DNA from: an uncultured Thermomicrobiales bacterium
Lineage (GTDB): Bacteria; Chloroflexota; Chloroflexia; Thermomicrobiales; UBA6265
Reading direction: 5' to 3'
DNA length: 33,541 nt
NCBI GenBank assembly: GCA_902806325.1
Contig: CADCWE010000081.1
Location: 1-33,541, forward strand
Within the stretch, counting starts at the first letter, position 1. The number at the start of each line of letters is the position of its first letter. The notes beneath the pieces were generated by a model, which saw only the letters and a list, made by a program, of their open reading frames with translations, made no database searches and was not told where the DNA came from. This document shows, one piece after another, positions 24,186-31,976 of the stretch. A program made the position numbers and the translations under genes.

Positions 24186-26546
24186 GTGCGCCCCCGTTTC
24201 GCCCACCCGCCGCCCCGGCCGGTGCTGCTGGCCAAGATCCGGCGCGATCTGGGGCGACGACGCGCCCGGACGTTCCTGACGCTGCTCGGGATCGTGGTCG
24301 GCGTGGCCGGCGTGGTCGCCGTCTCGGCGGTTTCGCGCCAGCTCGCCGTCGCCCAAGCGCGCCTCGACACCGCGCCCGACCGGCCGACCCTGACCGTGGC
24401 CACGGCCCCGATCCGGGACACCGCCGCGTCGGCGCTCGGCCGTGCCATCGCCGCGGACGCGGTCGAGGCACGAACCGCCTTGGATACTGCGTTCAGCGAT
24501 GGCGGACCGTGGCGCAACAGCCTGCTGATCGCCTTCGCGGCCGACCGCGAGGGGTTGTCCCGGCCCATCCTGCTCGCGGGCCGGTGGCCGGGACCGGGGG
24601 AGATCGCGTTCGACCGTGGGGTCGCGGATCTGGCCGCGGTCTCCCTTGGCGACCTTGTCGCGGTCCGGACCGCGGCCGGCTCCCCGATCGTCGAGCTGCG
24701 CGTCGTCGGCCTGAGCCGCACCCCGGGCGCCCTCGCCGCCGGCATCCTGAACCGCGTCACCGCCTACGCCGCCCCGGCCGAGGTCGCGGCGCTGGCCGGC
24801 GCACCCGGCGCCAATCGGATCTTGATCCGGCTTCCGGCCTCTATCGAACCCGCCGCCGCCGCCGCCACGCTGACCGACCGGCTCGACCGCCGCGGCATCG
24901 CCCACGGCCCGGTCGAGCAATTGGACGCGGCGGCGGCGGGTTCGCGGGAGCTGCGGACCCTGCTCTGGCTGCTCGGCGCCTTCTCCGCCCTCGGTCTTGC
25001 GCTGGGCGCGTTCCTGGTTGCCAACACCGTCGCCGCCGCGGTCCAGGAAGAATTGCCGCAGATCGGCGCCGTGAAAGCGCTTGGCGCGACGCGCGGGTGG
25101 ATCGTCGCCACCTACCTGACCCCGGCCCTGGTGCTTGGCGCGGCCGGGTCCGGGGTTGGCTTGGCCCTTGGGGTGACCGGCGGCCAACTCCTTGCCCGCT
25201 TCCTGACCGGGCTGCTCGGCTACCCGTTGCCAGCCCTGTCCGTCACCGGTCGTGATGCCGGGTTCGCGCTCGTGGTCGGCCTTGGTGTCCCCGTGCTCGC
25301 CGCCGCCGGGCCGGTCTGGTTCGCCGCCCGCCGCCCGGCCGCGTCGTTGCTTCGCTCCACCGGGTTGGTCGCCGCCGGTGGCCGGCGCTGGGACGCCCTG
25401 CCCCGCCTGATCGGCCGTGGTTGGCCGCTCGCCGCGCTGGCGCTGCGCAACGCCCTCCGCCGCCGCCTCCGGGCGGGGTTGACCGTGACCCTGATCGCGA
25501 TCGCCGTCGCCGCAGCGGTCGCCGCCGGGGCGCTCTCGGCCTCGCTCGACCGGACCGTCGCCACGCTCTACGACCGCTACGGCGCCGATGTCTGGGTCCC
25601 CTTCGACGGCGGCGCCGATGCCCCGCTCGCCCGCGCCGTCGCCCGCCTGCCCGAGGTCGCCGCCGCCGAGTCCTGGGCGCGCGGCACCGGTTACGGCGGC
25701 GGCCGGTCGCTCGACCTCTGGATCGTGCCGCCGGAGACGGCGATCTACCGGCACCGCGTCCTGGCCGGGCGCTGGTTGATCGGCGGCGATCCCCGCACCG
25801 TCGTCGCCACCGCCAACCTCGCCGCCGACCTCGGTCTTCGCCCCGGCGATACCCTGCCGGTGGACATCGGGCGCGACACCCGCGACCTGACCGTGGTCGG
25901 GATCGTCGACGACGAAAGCACCGAACTCGGCCGGGGGGAGGCGGGCAAGCTGTTCCTGTCGCCGCAAACGCTGGCCGGGTTCGGCGGCCGCCAGGGGTTT
26001 GCGTTCCTTGCCGTCGCCCTCCACCGCCACACCGAACGGGACGTCGACGCCGCCATCGCGGCGATCGAGGACCGCTTCGCGGAGCGGCAACCGCGGCCCT
26101 ACGCCGCCTACACCGACCGGGCCAGCACCGCCCGCGCGCTCGCCGTCCTGACGCTGCTGCTGCGGGCGATGGTCGTTCTGATCGGCGCCATCGGCCTGGT
26201 CGGGATCGTCAACACCCTCGTCCTCAATGGGTCGGAGCGGCGGCGCGAGACCGGTGTCGCCCGCGCTCTGGGGGCACGCGGGGTCCACGTCGTCGCCGTC
26301 GTCGCCGGCGAAGCCGTGGTGCTCGGCCTGCTCGGGTACGCGGCCGGGATCGCGGTCGGCTATCCGCTGGCGCTGGTCCTGGTCCACGCCACCGGAGCGA
26401 TCTTGTTCGGACTCACTTTCGCGCTGCCGGTCGGGTTCTTGGCCGGCGCGTTGGTGGTCGTCCTCCTCGCCAGCGCGGCCGCCGCCGCCGGTCCGGCCTG
26501 GGCGGCAACGCGGGTGCGCCCGGTCACGGTGGTGCGCTATGGATGA
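24186..26546 (+). CDS. FtsX-family ABC permease (two FtsX modules)
   Basis: The 786-residue product has a first membrane segment after an Arg-rich start (ARTFLTLLGIVVGVAGVVAVSAV), an extracytoplasmic MacB_PCD-like region, then an FtsX module (about residues 255-385: LLWLLGAFSALGLALGAF, PALVLGAAGSGVGLALGV, FALVVGLGVPVLAAAGPVW). A second such unit follows, starting LALRNALRRRLRAGLTVTL and ending with the membrane segments around VVLIGAIGLVGIVNTLVL and PVGFLAGALVVVLL. Duplicated modules like this are found in lipoprotein and peptide exporters that act by mechanotransmission, not by solute channels. GTG 24186 is chosen as the first start after the ATPase stop; the frame open from 23559 before it is a shadow. 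Its end overlaps the adaptor gene by 8 nt. Confidence 0.9.
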   Translation: MRPRFAHPPPRPVLLAKIRRDLGRRRARTFLTLLGIVVGVAGVVAVSAVSRQLAVAQARLDTAPDRPTLTVATAPIRDTAASALGRAIAADAVEARTALDTAFSDGGPWRNSLLIAFAADREGLSRPILLAGRWPGPGEIAFDRGVADLAAVSLGDLVAVRTAAGSPIVELRVVGLSRTPGALAAGILNRVTAYAAPAEVAALAGAPGANRILIRLPASIEPAAAAATLTDRLDRRGIAHGPVEQLDAAAAGSRELRTLLWLLGAFSALGLALGAFLVANTVAAAVQEELPQIGAVKALGATRGWIVATYLTPALVLGAAGSGVGLALGVTGGQLLARFLTGLLGYPLPALSVTGRDAGFALVVGLGVPVLAAAGPVWFAARRPAASLLRSTGLVAAGGRRWDALPRLIGRGWPLAALALRNALRRRLRAGLTVTLIAIAVAAAVAAGALSASLDRTVATLYDRYGADVWVPFDGGADAPLARAVARLPEVAAAESWARGTGYGGGRSLDLWIVPPETAIYRHRVLAGRWLIGGDPRTVVATANLAADLGLRPGDTLPVDIGRDTRDLTVVGIVDDESTELGRGEAGKLFLSPQTLAGFGGRQGFAFLAVALHRHTERDVDAAIAAIEDRFAERQPRPYAAYTDRASTARALAVLTLLLRAMVVLIGAIGLVGIVNTLVLNGSERRRETGVARALGARGVHVVAVVAGEAVVLGLLGYAAGIAVGYPLALVLVHATGAILFGLTFALPVGFLAGALVVVLLASAAAAAGPAWAATRVRPVTVVRYG

Positions 26547-27567
26547 GGGCGCGCCCCGTGCCGGCCAGCGCCACGGCGAACCGGTCCTCGCCGGTATCGC
26601 GGCGGTCCTCCTCGTCGGGATCGCCGTCGCCGCCTGGCGGTGGGACCGTGGCGACGACGCGCCGACGGCGCGCGTCAGCCGCGGCCGGCTGGAGGTGACG
26701 ATCGAAACCGCCGGCACCCTCGTCCCGGCCTCCGAGCGGACGATCGCGGCCCCGGTCGCCGGGACCGTCCTCCGAATGGGCGTCGAACCGGGGGACCGGA
26801 TTGCGGCCGGCGACATCGTCGCCTTGCTCGATCCGCGTCCGTTCGCGGACCGCCTCGATGCCGCTCATCGCGCCCTGGAAGCGGCCGAGTTCGCGGCCCT
26901 GATCGCGCGCGCCCCGTCGCTGGGCACCCCGGCCGCCGTCGGCGCGGCGCTCGCGGCGTCGGTCCGGGTCGTCGACGCCCGCGCCGCCGTGGTCGAGGCC
27001 CAGCGCGCCCGAGACGCCGCCACGATCCTGGCCCCCGAACCCGGCACCGTGTTGGAGGTTCCGGCGGCGCCCGGGAACGCGCTCCTGCCCGGTGCCCCGG
27101 TCGCGCGCCTCGCCGCGGCGTCCCCGCTGGTTGTCCGCGCCGACCTGGACGAGATCGATCTGCCCCGGGTCTCCGTCGGCACCCCGGTCCGCGTTCTCGT
27201 CGACGCCTATCCTGGAGAACCGCTTGGCGGCACCATCGCCGACATTGCGCCGGAGGGAGTCGCCCAGGGCGGCGGCGTGGTGTTCCCGATTCGGATCGCC
27301 TTCACCGACCCCGGTGCCCTCGCCGAGACCGGGGACCTCCGGCCCGGCATGACGGTCGCGGTCGCCGTCCCCGCCGTCGTCGCCGAGGACGCCCTCCTCG
27401 TCCCGGAGCGCGCCGTCGTCACCGTCGGCCGCCGCTCGTTCGTCACTGTCGAGCGGAACGGCAGCGCCGTCGAGGTCGAAGTGCGCCCCGGCCTCCGCGC
27501 CGCCGGCCAGGTCGAGATCCTTAACGGTCCGGTCGAGGTCGGCGAGCGCGTCCGGGTGAACGGGTGA
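26539..27567 (+). CDS. HlyD/MacA-like periplasmic adaptor subunit
   Basis: This 342-residue protein has one N-terminal membrane segment (about 15-34, PVLAGIAAVLLVGIAVAAW) followed by a biotinyl-lipoyl-like half (IAAPVAGTVLRMGVEPGDRI), a short helical hairpin (about 97-155), the second lipoyl half (ILAPEPGTVLEVPAAPGNAL) and beta-barrel parts (TPVRVLVDAYPGEPLGGTI; LRPGMTVAVAVP; LLVPERAVV). This is the order of RND/MacA adaptors. The helical hairpin is short, as expected if no TolC-like outer membrane channel is contacted (inference for a Chloroflexota host). It overlaps the permease by 8 nt. Together with the two preceding genes it forms a MacAB-like set. Confidence 0.9.
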   Translation: MDEGAPRAGQRHGEPVLAGIAAVLLVGIAVAAWRWDRGDDAPTARVSRGRLEVTIETAGTLVPASERTIAAPVAGTVLRMGVEPGDRIAAGDIVALLDPRPFADRLDAAHRALEAAEFAALIARAPSLGTPAAVGAALAASVRVVDARAAVVEAQRARDAATILAPEPGTVLEVPAAPGNALLPGAPVARLAAASPLVVRADLDEIDLPRVSVGTPVRVLVDAYPGEPLGGTIADIAPEGVAQGGGVVFPIRIAFTDPGALAETGDLRPGMTVAVAVPAVVAEDALLVPERAVVTVGRRSFVTVERNGSAVEVEVRPGLRAAGQVEILNGPVEVGERVRVNG

Positions 27568-27653
27568 GACGGAAGTCGGACGTCGGAGGTACGACGGCCG
27601 TTCTGCCCACGGCCCACAGCCCACTCCGTCACTTCCGACTTCCGACGTCCGTC
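27568..27653. repeat. Nested imperfect palindrome directly after the adaptor stop
   Basis: The 20-nt arms 27568-27587 and 27634-27653 are reverse complements at 18 of 20 positions and are built from TCCGAC-type words. Inside the 46-nt loop is a 6-bp hairpin, GGCCGT (27596-27601) and ACGGCC (27609-27614). It begins at the base after the stop codon and could end the operon transcript. Confidence 0.75.
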
Positions 27654-27879
27654 CCGCTTTCGGTACCAAGGCCCTATACCCGGCCCTAGGTTCGACCGGG
27701 GGACGCTGCTACCCTGACGGTGCTGCTGGTTGCTGCTGGTCCATTTGGCGCCGGTCCTGCGCCGGGGGCAAACGGCCACCGCGTTTCCTGCACCGCGCCG
27801 GCGTGGCTTGTTGCCGCGCCCCCGACCGTTGGCCCGACCGGCTCCCAGGCCGCGGGACACAGAAGAGCAGAACCCGACG
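27568..27879. other. Intergenic region after the ABC operon
   Basis: A 312-nt gap. The first 86 nt are the palindromic element at 27568-27653. The rest contains several near -10 sequences (TATACC, TAGGTT, TACCCT) but no properly spaced -35, and no coding frame with family similarity. Confidence 0.5.
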
Positions 27880-28299
27880 ATGTCCATTGAGATGCTGGAA
27901 CGCGCCTCGGCCGCCGCCACCGTCGCCCGCGAGCCGACCTCGGTTGAGCAGACCGGGCTCGACCTGGCCATGATCGCCGACTTGGCGCCGAAGGACCTGG
28001 TCGACGAGGCGTTCCTGCGCCGGATCCAGAACAAGGTCCACGTCACCAACCCGACCGTGGAGATCTTCCGCGAGATCTTCCGGCGCCAGTGCGAGTCGCT
28101 CGGCGTCTCGTTCGACCAGAACGGCCTCGTCTACCTCTTGCGCGAGCACGACGTCAAGCCCAAGGGCGAGCTGCGCTCCGTCCACCCCCGCGACATCCTG
28201 CGGACGCTGGCCGGAATCGCCCGCTACCGCGACGTCCCGCCGGCGCTGACCCCCGAGCTGATCGACCGGGCCCGCCAGACCTACTTCGTGGATCTGTAG
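27880..28299 (+). CDS. C-terminal fragment of an AAA+ ATPase (arginine-finger and lid region)
   Basis: The 139-residue product aligns by eye only with the end of an AAA+ ATPase. LAPKDLVDEAFLRRIQNKVHV (35-55, two blocks) matches the sensor-1/arginine-finger region (DEAFLRRI), and the rest (NPTVEIFREIFRRQC; SVHPRDILRTLAGIARYR, with the sensor-2 type Arg; LTPELIDRARQTYFV) matches the helical lid. Walker A and B, which should precede it by about 100 or more residues, are absent from all frames between 27568 and 27880. It is therefore either a decayed 5'-truncated gene or a stand-alone lid protein that joins a full-length partner. The start is ATG 27880 with a weak AGAAGAG site 12 or so nt upstream. 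The reading frame itself is clean, which argues against recent decay. Confidence 0.6.
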   Translation: MSIEMLERASAAATVAREPTSVEQTGLDLAMIADLAPKDLVDEAFLRRIQNKVHVTNPTVEIFREIFRRQCESLGVSFDQNGLVYLLREHDVKPKGELRSVHPRDILRTLAGIARYRDVPPALTPELIDRARQTYFVDL

Positions 28300-28340
28300 C
28301 TGGGGCGCTCGGCGGCCGGAGAATGAGCCGAACGTCGAGA

Positions 28341-28366
28341 CCGGGCCGGTCCACCCGCCGGCCCGG
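28341..28366. terminator. Hairpin between the AAA+ fragment and recO ends
   Basis: CCGGGCCGG (28341-28349) pairs perfectly with CCGGCCCGG (28358-28366), 8-nt loop. A weaker stem (CGTTCC/GGAACG, about 28408-28433) follows. Position between converging genes suggests two-way termination. Confidence 0.6.
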
Positions 28367-28437
28367 CCGGACGCGCCGGAGCTGGGACGGTTCGCGTCAC
28401 CCACCCCGTTCCGTTGGACATCTCGGGAACGACCCTG

Positions 28438-29247
28438 CTAACCGGCCGGTGCCCCGTCCTTCAGCGCGTGCCAGACCCGCAGCGAGTGCAACTCCCGCTC
28501 GGTCAGGTGGCGCAGGTAGCCGCCCAGCGCGCCTTCGAGTTCGGTCTTCAGGCCGTCCCCGACCGGCAATCTCGCCACCGCCGCCAACCCCTGGCGGTCG
28601 AGCGTCCGCAGGTACTTTTGGGCGGTCACCGAGAGTGGAAAGGCCGAGGCGTCGGTGGTCCGGCACAAGGGGCAGAGGAAGCCGCCCAGGCGGGGGCTGA
28701 AGGCGTTGACGACCGCCGCCAGCGGCTCCTCGCAGCCGGCGCAGCGGTACAGCTCCGGCTTGTAACCGAGCGCCGCCAGCAGGTTCAGCTCGAAGTGCCG
28801 GGTCACCGCGAACGGGTCCACCCCGTCGGCGAACAAGCGCAGCGACCCGACCAGCAGTTCGTAGGCCCGCCCGTTCTCCTGCCGGTCCTCGGTCAGCCGC
28901 AAGAGCAGCTCGGCGACGTGCGAGGCGTGCCCGAAGGCGTCGAGATCCGAGCGCAGCCCCAGGTGCGGGTCTAGCGTTTCGGCCCCGGTCACGGTGTCGA
29001 GGTCTCGACCCCGCGCCAGCATCAGGCCGCAGCGGGTGAAGTACTCCAGGTGCGGCCCCAGGCGGCTGGTCGGTTTGCGGACCCCCTTGGCGATCAGCCG
29101 CAGCTTGCCCCGCTGCGGCGTGAACACCGTCAGGATCCGATCCGCCTCCCCATAATCCAGGCGCGACAACACCACCGCCTCGGTCCGGTAGAGCCGCTCG
29201 TTGAGGGGAATCGGCGCGGGAACAGGGGCCACCACCGGAGCCGTCAT
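28438..29247 (-). CDS. recO: DNA repair protein RecO
   Basis: RecO loads RecA with RecF/RecR onto SSB-coated DNA in the recombination-repair pathway. The 269-residue protein has the N-terminal OB-fold pattern (YRTEAVVLSRLDYGEADRILTVFT, in parts, then GKLRLIAKGVRKPTSRLG), a helical middle (HFELNLLAALGYKPEL) and a zinc finger with CAGC and CPLC pairs. The ATG at 29247 is preceded by GGTGG only, a weak site, but the family start about 20 residues before YRTEAVV fits; those residues are Pro/Ala-rich. A TAAAAT promoter lies 40 nt upstream. It is monocistronic here. Confidence 0.95.
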   Translation of the reverse strand: MTAPVVAPVPAPIPLNERLYRTEAVVLSRLDYGEADRILTVFTPQRGKLRLIAKGVRKPTSRLGPHLEYFTRCGLMLARGRDLDTVTGAETLDPHLGLRSDLDAFGHASHVAELLLRLTEDRQENGRAYELLVGSLRLFADGVDPFAVTRHFELNLLAALGYKPELYRCAGCEEPLAAVVNAFSPRLGGFLCPLCRTTDASAFPLSVTAQKYLRTLDRQGLAAVARLPVGDGLKTELEGALGGYLRHLTERELHSLRVWHALKDGAPAG

Positions 29248-29286
29248 CGTCCACCAACCCGTCTCGATCGCGTGGTTATGTCCACT

Positions 29287-29295
29287 ATTTTACCA
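29287..29295 (-). promoter_or_regulatory. Extended -10 promoter of recO
   Basis: On the minus strand TGG then TAAAAT (29292-29287) forms an extended -10 about 40 nt before the ATG. The -35 is weak. Confidence 0.55.
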
Positions 29296-29352
29296 CTTCC
29301 CCTGCTCGCCGATCCCCACGACCGAACGTCGCGCCAGGGCCGGGACAATGGA

Positions 29353-29461
29353 GGGGCGCTGCTTGCCGTGCCCGTGGCCCGCAGGCCACTACGGGGACAC
29401 CGACGACGGAGTCGACGACGATCGGCCTCCGGCCGACAAAGGGCGCGGCAAGCAGCGCTCC
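29353..29461. repeat. Branched palindromic element (cloverleaf-like)
   Basis: Outer arms of 21 nt (29353-29373 and 29441-29461) are reverse complements at 19 of 21 positions. Inside are two perfect 6-bp hairpins: GTGGCC/GGCCAC with loop CGCA (29374-29389) and TCGGCC/GGCCGA with loop TCC (29422-29436). A weak third stem (CGAC/GTCG, 29401-29414) is possible between them. The left arm shares 19 of 21 positions with the hairpin at 18991-19011. Confidence 0.75.
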
Positions 29462-29555
29462 TACCGCGAGGGTGGCCGGTATCGCCGTTGACGCCGAAAC
29501 TGTTGTGGACGCACCCCGGTTCCGGTACCCCTTCCCCGCTCCCCCTCGCCGCCGA

Positions 29556-29585
29556 TTGACGCCGCCGACCGGCCGCTGCTACGCT
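29556..29585 (+). promoter_or_regulatory. Leaderless-type promoter of ccdA
   Basis: TTGACG (29556-29561), an 18-nt spacer and TACGCT (29580-29585), with the ATG starting at 29592, only 6 nt after the -10. The transcript should start at or next to the A of the ATG, leaving no room for a ribosome-binding site. Confidence 0.7.
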
Positions 29586-29591
29586 CGCCCC

Positions 29592-30341
29592 ATGAACGAG
29601 TCCGTGCCGATCGTCACCGCCTTCGTCGCCGGGGTGCTCTCGTTCTCCTCGCCGTGCGTGCTGCCCCTGGTGCCGATCTATCTCGCCCACCTGGCCGGGG
29701 TCTCGGTCGGGGCGACGGGCGCGCGGGCGCGGACCCGCGTGCTCGGCAACGCCCTGGCCTACGTGGCCGGGTTCTCGACCGTCTTCGTCCTGCTCGGGGT
29801 CGCCCTCGGCGCCGCCGGGGCGCTGGTCGACACGGCCGAGATCGTCGCCGGCAACCGGCTCTGGATCGTCCGCCTCGGCGGGGTGTTGCTGGTGCTGCTC
29901 GGGCTGCACCAACTGGGGGTGATCACGCTGCCGTTCCTGAACCGGGAGCGGCGGGCGCGCTTCGACGGGCTGCCCAGCGGCCACCTCGGGTCCTCGTTCG
30001 CGATCGGCGCCGCCTTCGGCGCCGGCTGGTCGCCCTGCGTCGGCCCGATCCTGGGCGCGATCCTGACCATGGCCGCCGGCCAAGGCAGCGTCGAGCGCTC
30101 GGCCGTCCTGCTGGCGGTCTACGCCGCCGGGCTGAGCGTGCCGTTCCTGCTCGCCGCCGTCGGCTTTGGGGCCGCGCCCGGCGTCATCCGCCGCCTCAAC
30201 CGCCGCTTGCAGGCCGTGACCACCGTCAGCGGCGCGGTGATGGTCGCCACCGGGGCGATCATGCTGCTCGGCATCTACGAGCGCGTCTTTGCCCGGATCA
30301 TCGCCGAGGCCCCCTGGTCGCCCTGGGAACCGACCCTTTAA
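29592..30341 (+). CDS. ccdA: Thiol-disulfide electron carrier CcdA
   Basis: CcdA passes electrons from cytoplasmic thioredoxin across the membrane to ResA-type proteins that keep apocytochrome c heme-site cysteines reduced. The 249-residue product has six predicted membrane segments and the two essential cysteines in the family contexts SSPCVLPLVP (19-28) and GWSPCVGPILG (about 145-155). The ATG at 29592 has no Shine-Dalgarno site, which fits the leaderless promoter just upstream. The frame is open before it from 29472, without meaning. It leads the System II cluster ccdA-resB-ccsA-resA, with a 63-nt gap to resB that contains a possible second -10 (TAAAGT, 30356-30361) and a small hairpin (GGCGGT/ACCGCC, about 30363-30380). 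Confidence 0.93.
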   Translation: MNESVPIVTAFVAGVLSFSSPCVLPLVPIYLAHLAGVSVGATGARARTRVLGNALAYVAGFSTVFVLLGVALGAAGALVDTAEIVAGNRLWIVRLGGVLLVLLGLHQLGVITLPFLNRERRARFDGLPSGHLGSSFAIGAAFGAGWSPCVGPILGAILTMAAGQGSVERSAVLLAVYAAGLSVPFLLAAVGFGAAPGVIRRLNRRLQAVTTVSGAVMVATGAIMLLGIYERVFARIIAEAPWSPWEPTL

Positions 30342-30404
30342 GGGCGGTCGGACGTTAAAGTAGGCGGTACCACCACCGCCCGGTCGCCGGTTCGAGGGAC
30401 AATC

Positions 30405-31934
30405 GTGGCCCAACTCTCCGCCCGACCCCGTGTCGCCCAACGGTCTCCCCTGGAGATCGGGGTGGATCGCGTCTGGCGCTTCTTCTGCTCGGTCCGCGCC
30501 GCCGTCTACGAGATCGTCCTCCTCGCCCTGCTGGTCCTGATCGGCACCCTCGGCAACAGTTCGGTGCCCGACGGCATCGCCGACGTGCTGCCGTTCACCG
30601 CGCCGCTGGTCCGCGAGTGGTACGCCTGGGACGTCTTCCACTCGCTGCCCTTCGCCGCCATCCTGACCTTGCTCGCGGTCGCGATCACCGTCTGCACCAT
30701 CAACCGCGCCCCCGCGATCTGGCGCGCCATCGCCAACCCGACCGTGCCCACCTCCCACGGGTTTCTCCGCGGCGCCGACCCGTCCGCCAGGATGGTCTCC
30801 ACGGCCACCCCGGCCGCCTTCGGAGACGACCTGATCGGGGTCCTCAAGGCCCGCCGCTATCGCGTCCTGACCGAGCGACGCGGCGACGAGATCCACGTCT
30901 ACGCCGACAAGAACCGCTACGCCAAACTGGGCACGTTCCCGTTCCACCTCGCCCTGATCCTGATCCTCGTCGGCGGCATCGTCGGCGCCCGCTTCGGCTT
31001 TCGCGAGCAAGAGGTCATCGTCCCCGAAGGCTCGACCCGCGCCATCGGCAACGGCACCGGCCTCAGCATCCACGTCGAGCGGTTCCGCGACACCTACGCC
31101 GAATCCGGGGTGGCCCAGGAGTACTCCAGCGACATCGTGCTCTACAACGAGGACGGCGAGGAGGTCCGCCGCGGCACCACCACCGTCAACCATCCCCTGA
31201 CCCACGACGGCGTCGTGATCTACCAGGCCAGCTTCAACCAGGCCGTCGTGCTCCAGATCACCGACGCCGCCGGCCGCGTCCTCTTCGACGAGGGCCTCGA
31301 CCTCGGCATCTACCAATCCAAAACCAACCCCGACGCCCCGGCCGGTCGGCTCGACCTGCCGATGGCCGGGCTGCAATTGAACGTGATCGCCCCCGACAAC
31401 AACCGCGTCAACGCCCCGGAACTGGACGATCTCCAGCTTCGCCCCGGCGAGATGTACGTCAAGGCGATCCCAACCGACCCAACCAAAGCGGTCACCGCCG
31501 GCATCGTCCGCCAGGGCGAGGCGGTCGACCTCGGCGGCCTCTCCGTCCGCTTCGTCCGCGAGACCCAGTTCTCGCTGCTCCAGGTGGCCCGCAACCCCGG
31601 GATCCCGATCTTCCTCCTCGCCGCCGTCCTCCTCGTCGGCGGCCTGGCCGTCACGTTCTACTTTCCCCACCGCCGGGTCCGTGGCATCGTCTCCCCCGCC
31701 CCGTCCGGCGCCGTCGCCGCCCTCGCCCCGCTCGCCAAGCGCGACTGGAGCGGGCAGCGCGACTTCCACCGCCTGCTGGAGGAGGTCGCCAACCGCCTCG
31801 GCATCCAACCCGAGGTCCACGCCAGCGACGAGAGCGGCTTCGACCGCGACGGTGCCCGACCGGACGGCGACCAACCGATGCAGCCCGGCCGCATCCGCCC
31901 CGCCGCCACCGCATCTCGCGCCCGAACCCGCTAA
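30405..31934 (+). CDS. resB: Cytochrome c biogenesis protein ResB (Ccs1)
   Basis: ResB forms, with CcsA, the heme export and ligation complex of System II. The 509-residue protein has three N-terminal membrane segments (about 33-51, 80-100, 174-196), a large extracytoplasmic domain (about 197-395, with NHPLTHDGVVIYQASF, the family's signature block), and a fourth segment (about 398-418). The pattern FFCSVRAAVYEIVLLALLVLIGTLG, in parts, is the typical beginning (FxSxRxA...LG). The C-terminal roughly 90 residues are cytoplasmic and poorly conserved. GTG 30405 is preceded by GAGGG at 7 nt. It is followed by ccsA after 42 nt. Confidence 0.93.
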   Translation: MAQLSARPRVAQRSPLEIGVDRVWRFFCSVRAAVYEIVLLALLVLIGTLGNSSVPDGIADVLPFTAPLVREWYAWDVFHSLPFAAILTLLAVAITVCTINRAPAIWRAIANPTVPTSHGFLRGADPSARMVSTATPAAFGDDLIGVLKARRYRVLTERRGDEIHVYADKNRYAKLGTFPFHLALILILVGGIVGARFGFREQEVIVPEGSTRAIGNGTGLSIHVERFRDTYAESGVAQEYSSDIVLYNEDGEEVRRGTTTVNHPLTHDGVVIYQASFNQAVVLQITDAAGRVLFDEGLDLGIYQSKTNPDAPAGRLDLPMAGLQLNVIAPDNNRVNAPELDDLQLRPGEMYVKAIPTDPTKAVTAGIVRQGEAVDLGGLSVRFVRETQFSLLQVARNPGIPIFLLAAVLLVGGLAVTFYFPHRRVRGIVSPAPSGAVAALAPLAKRDWSGQRDFHRLLEEVANRLGIQPEVHASDESGFDRDGARPDGDQPMQPGRIRPAATASRARTR

Positions 31935-31976
31935 ACTTCCCGCGCCGGAACCCGCGCATCCCAGGAGCACGCGCCC

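Larger units (their letters stand above)
29248..29591. other. Divergent intergenic region between recO and ccdA
   Basis: This 344-nt gap holds the recO promoter, a 109-nt branched palindromic element (29353-29461) and the ccdA promoter (29556-29585). No protein gene is supported; the open frames crossing it have no family similarity. Confidence 0.6.

Noticed and set aside
23730-26816. 1028-codon minus-strand frame opposite the ABC transporter genes
   Set aside because: Composition is antisense-like and the plus strand has clear ABC and FtsX motifs.
29353-29461. Possible tRNA because of cloverleaf-like folding
   Set aside because: Too long, no T-loop GTTCRANYC box, no CCA-type acceptor geometry; the outer stem is 21 nt.
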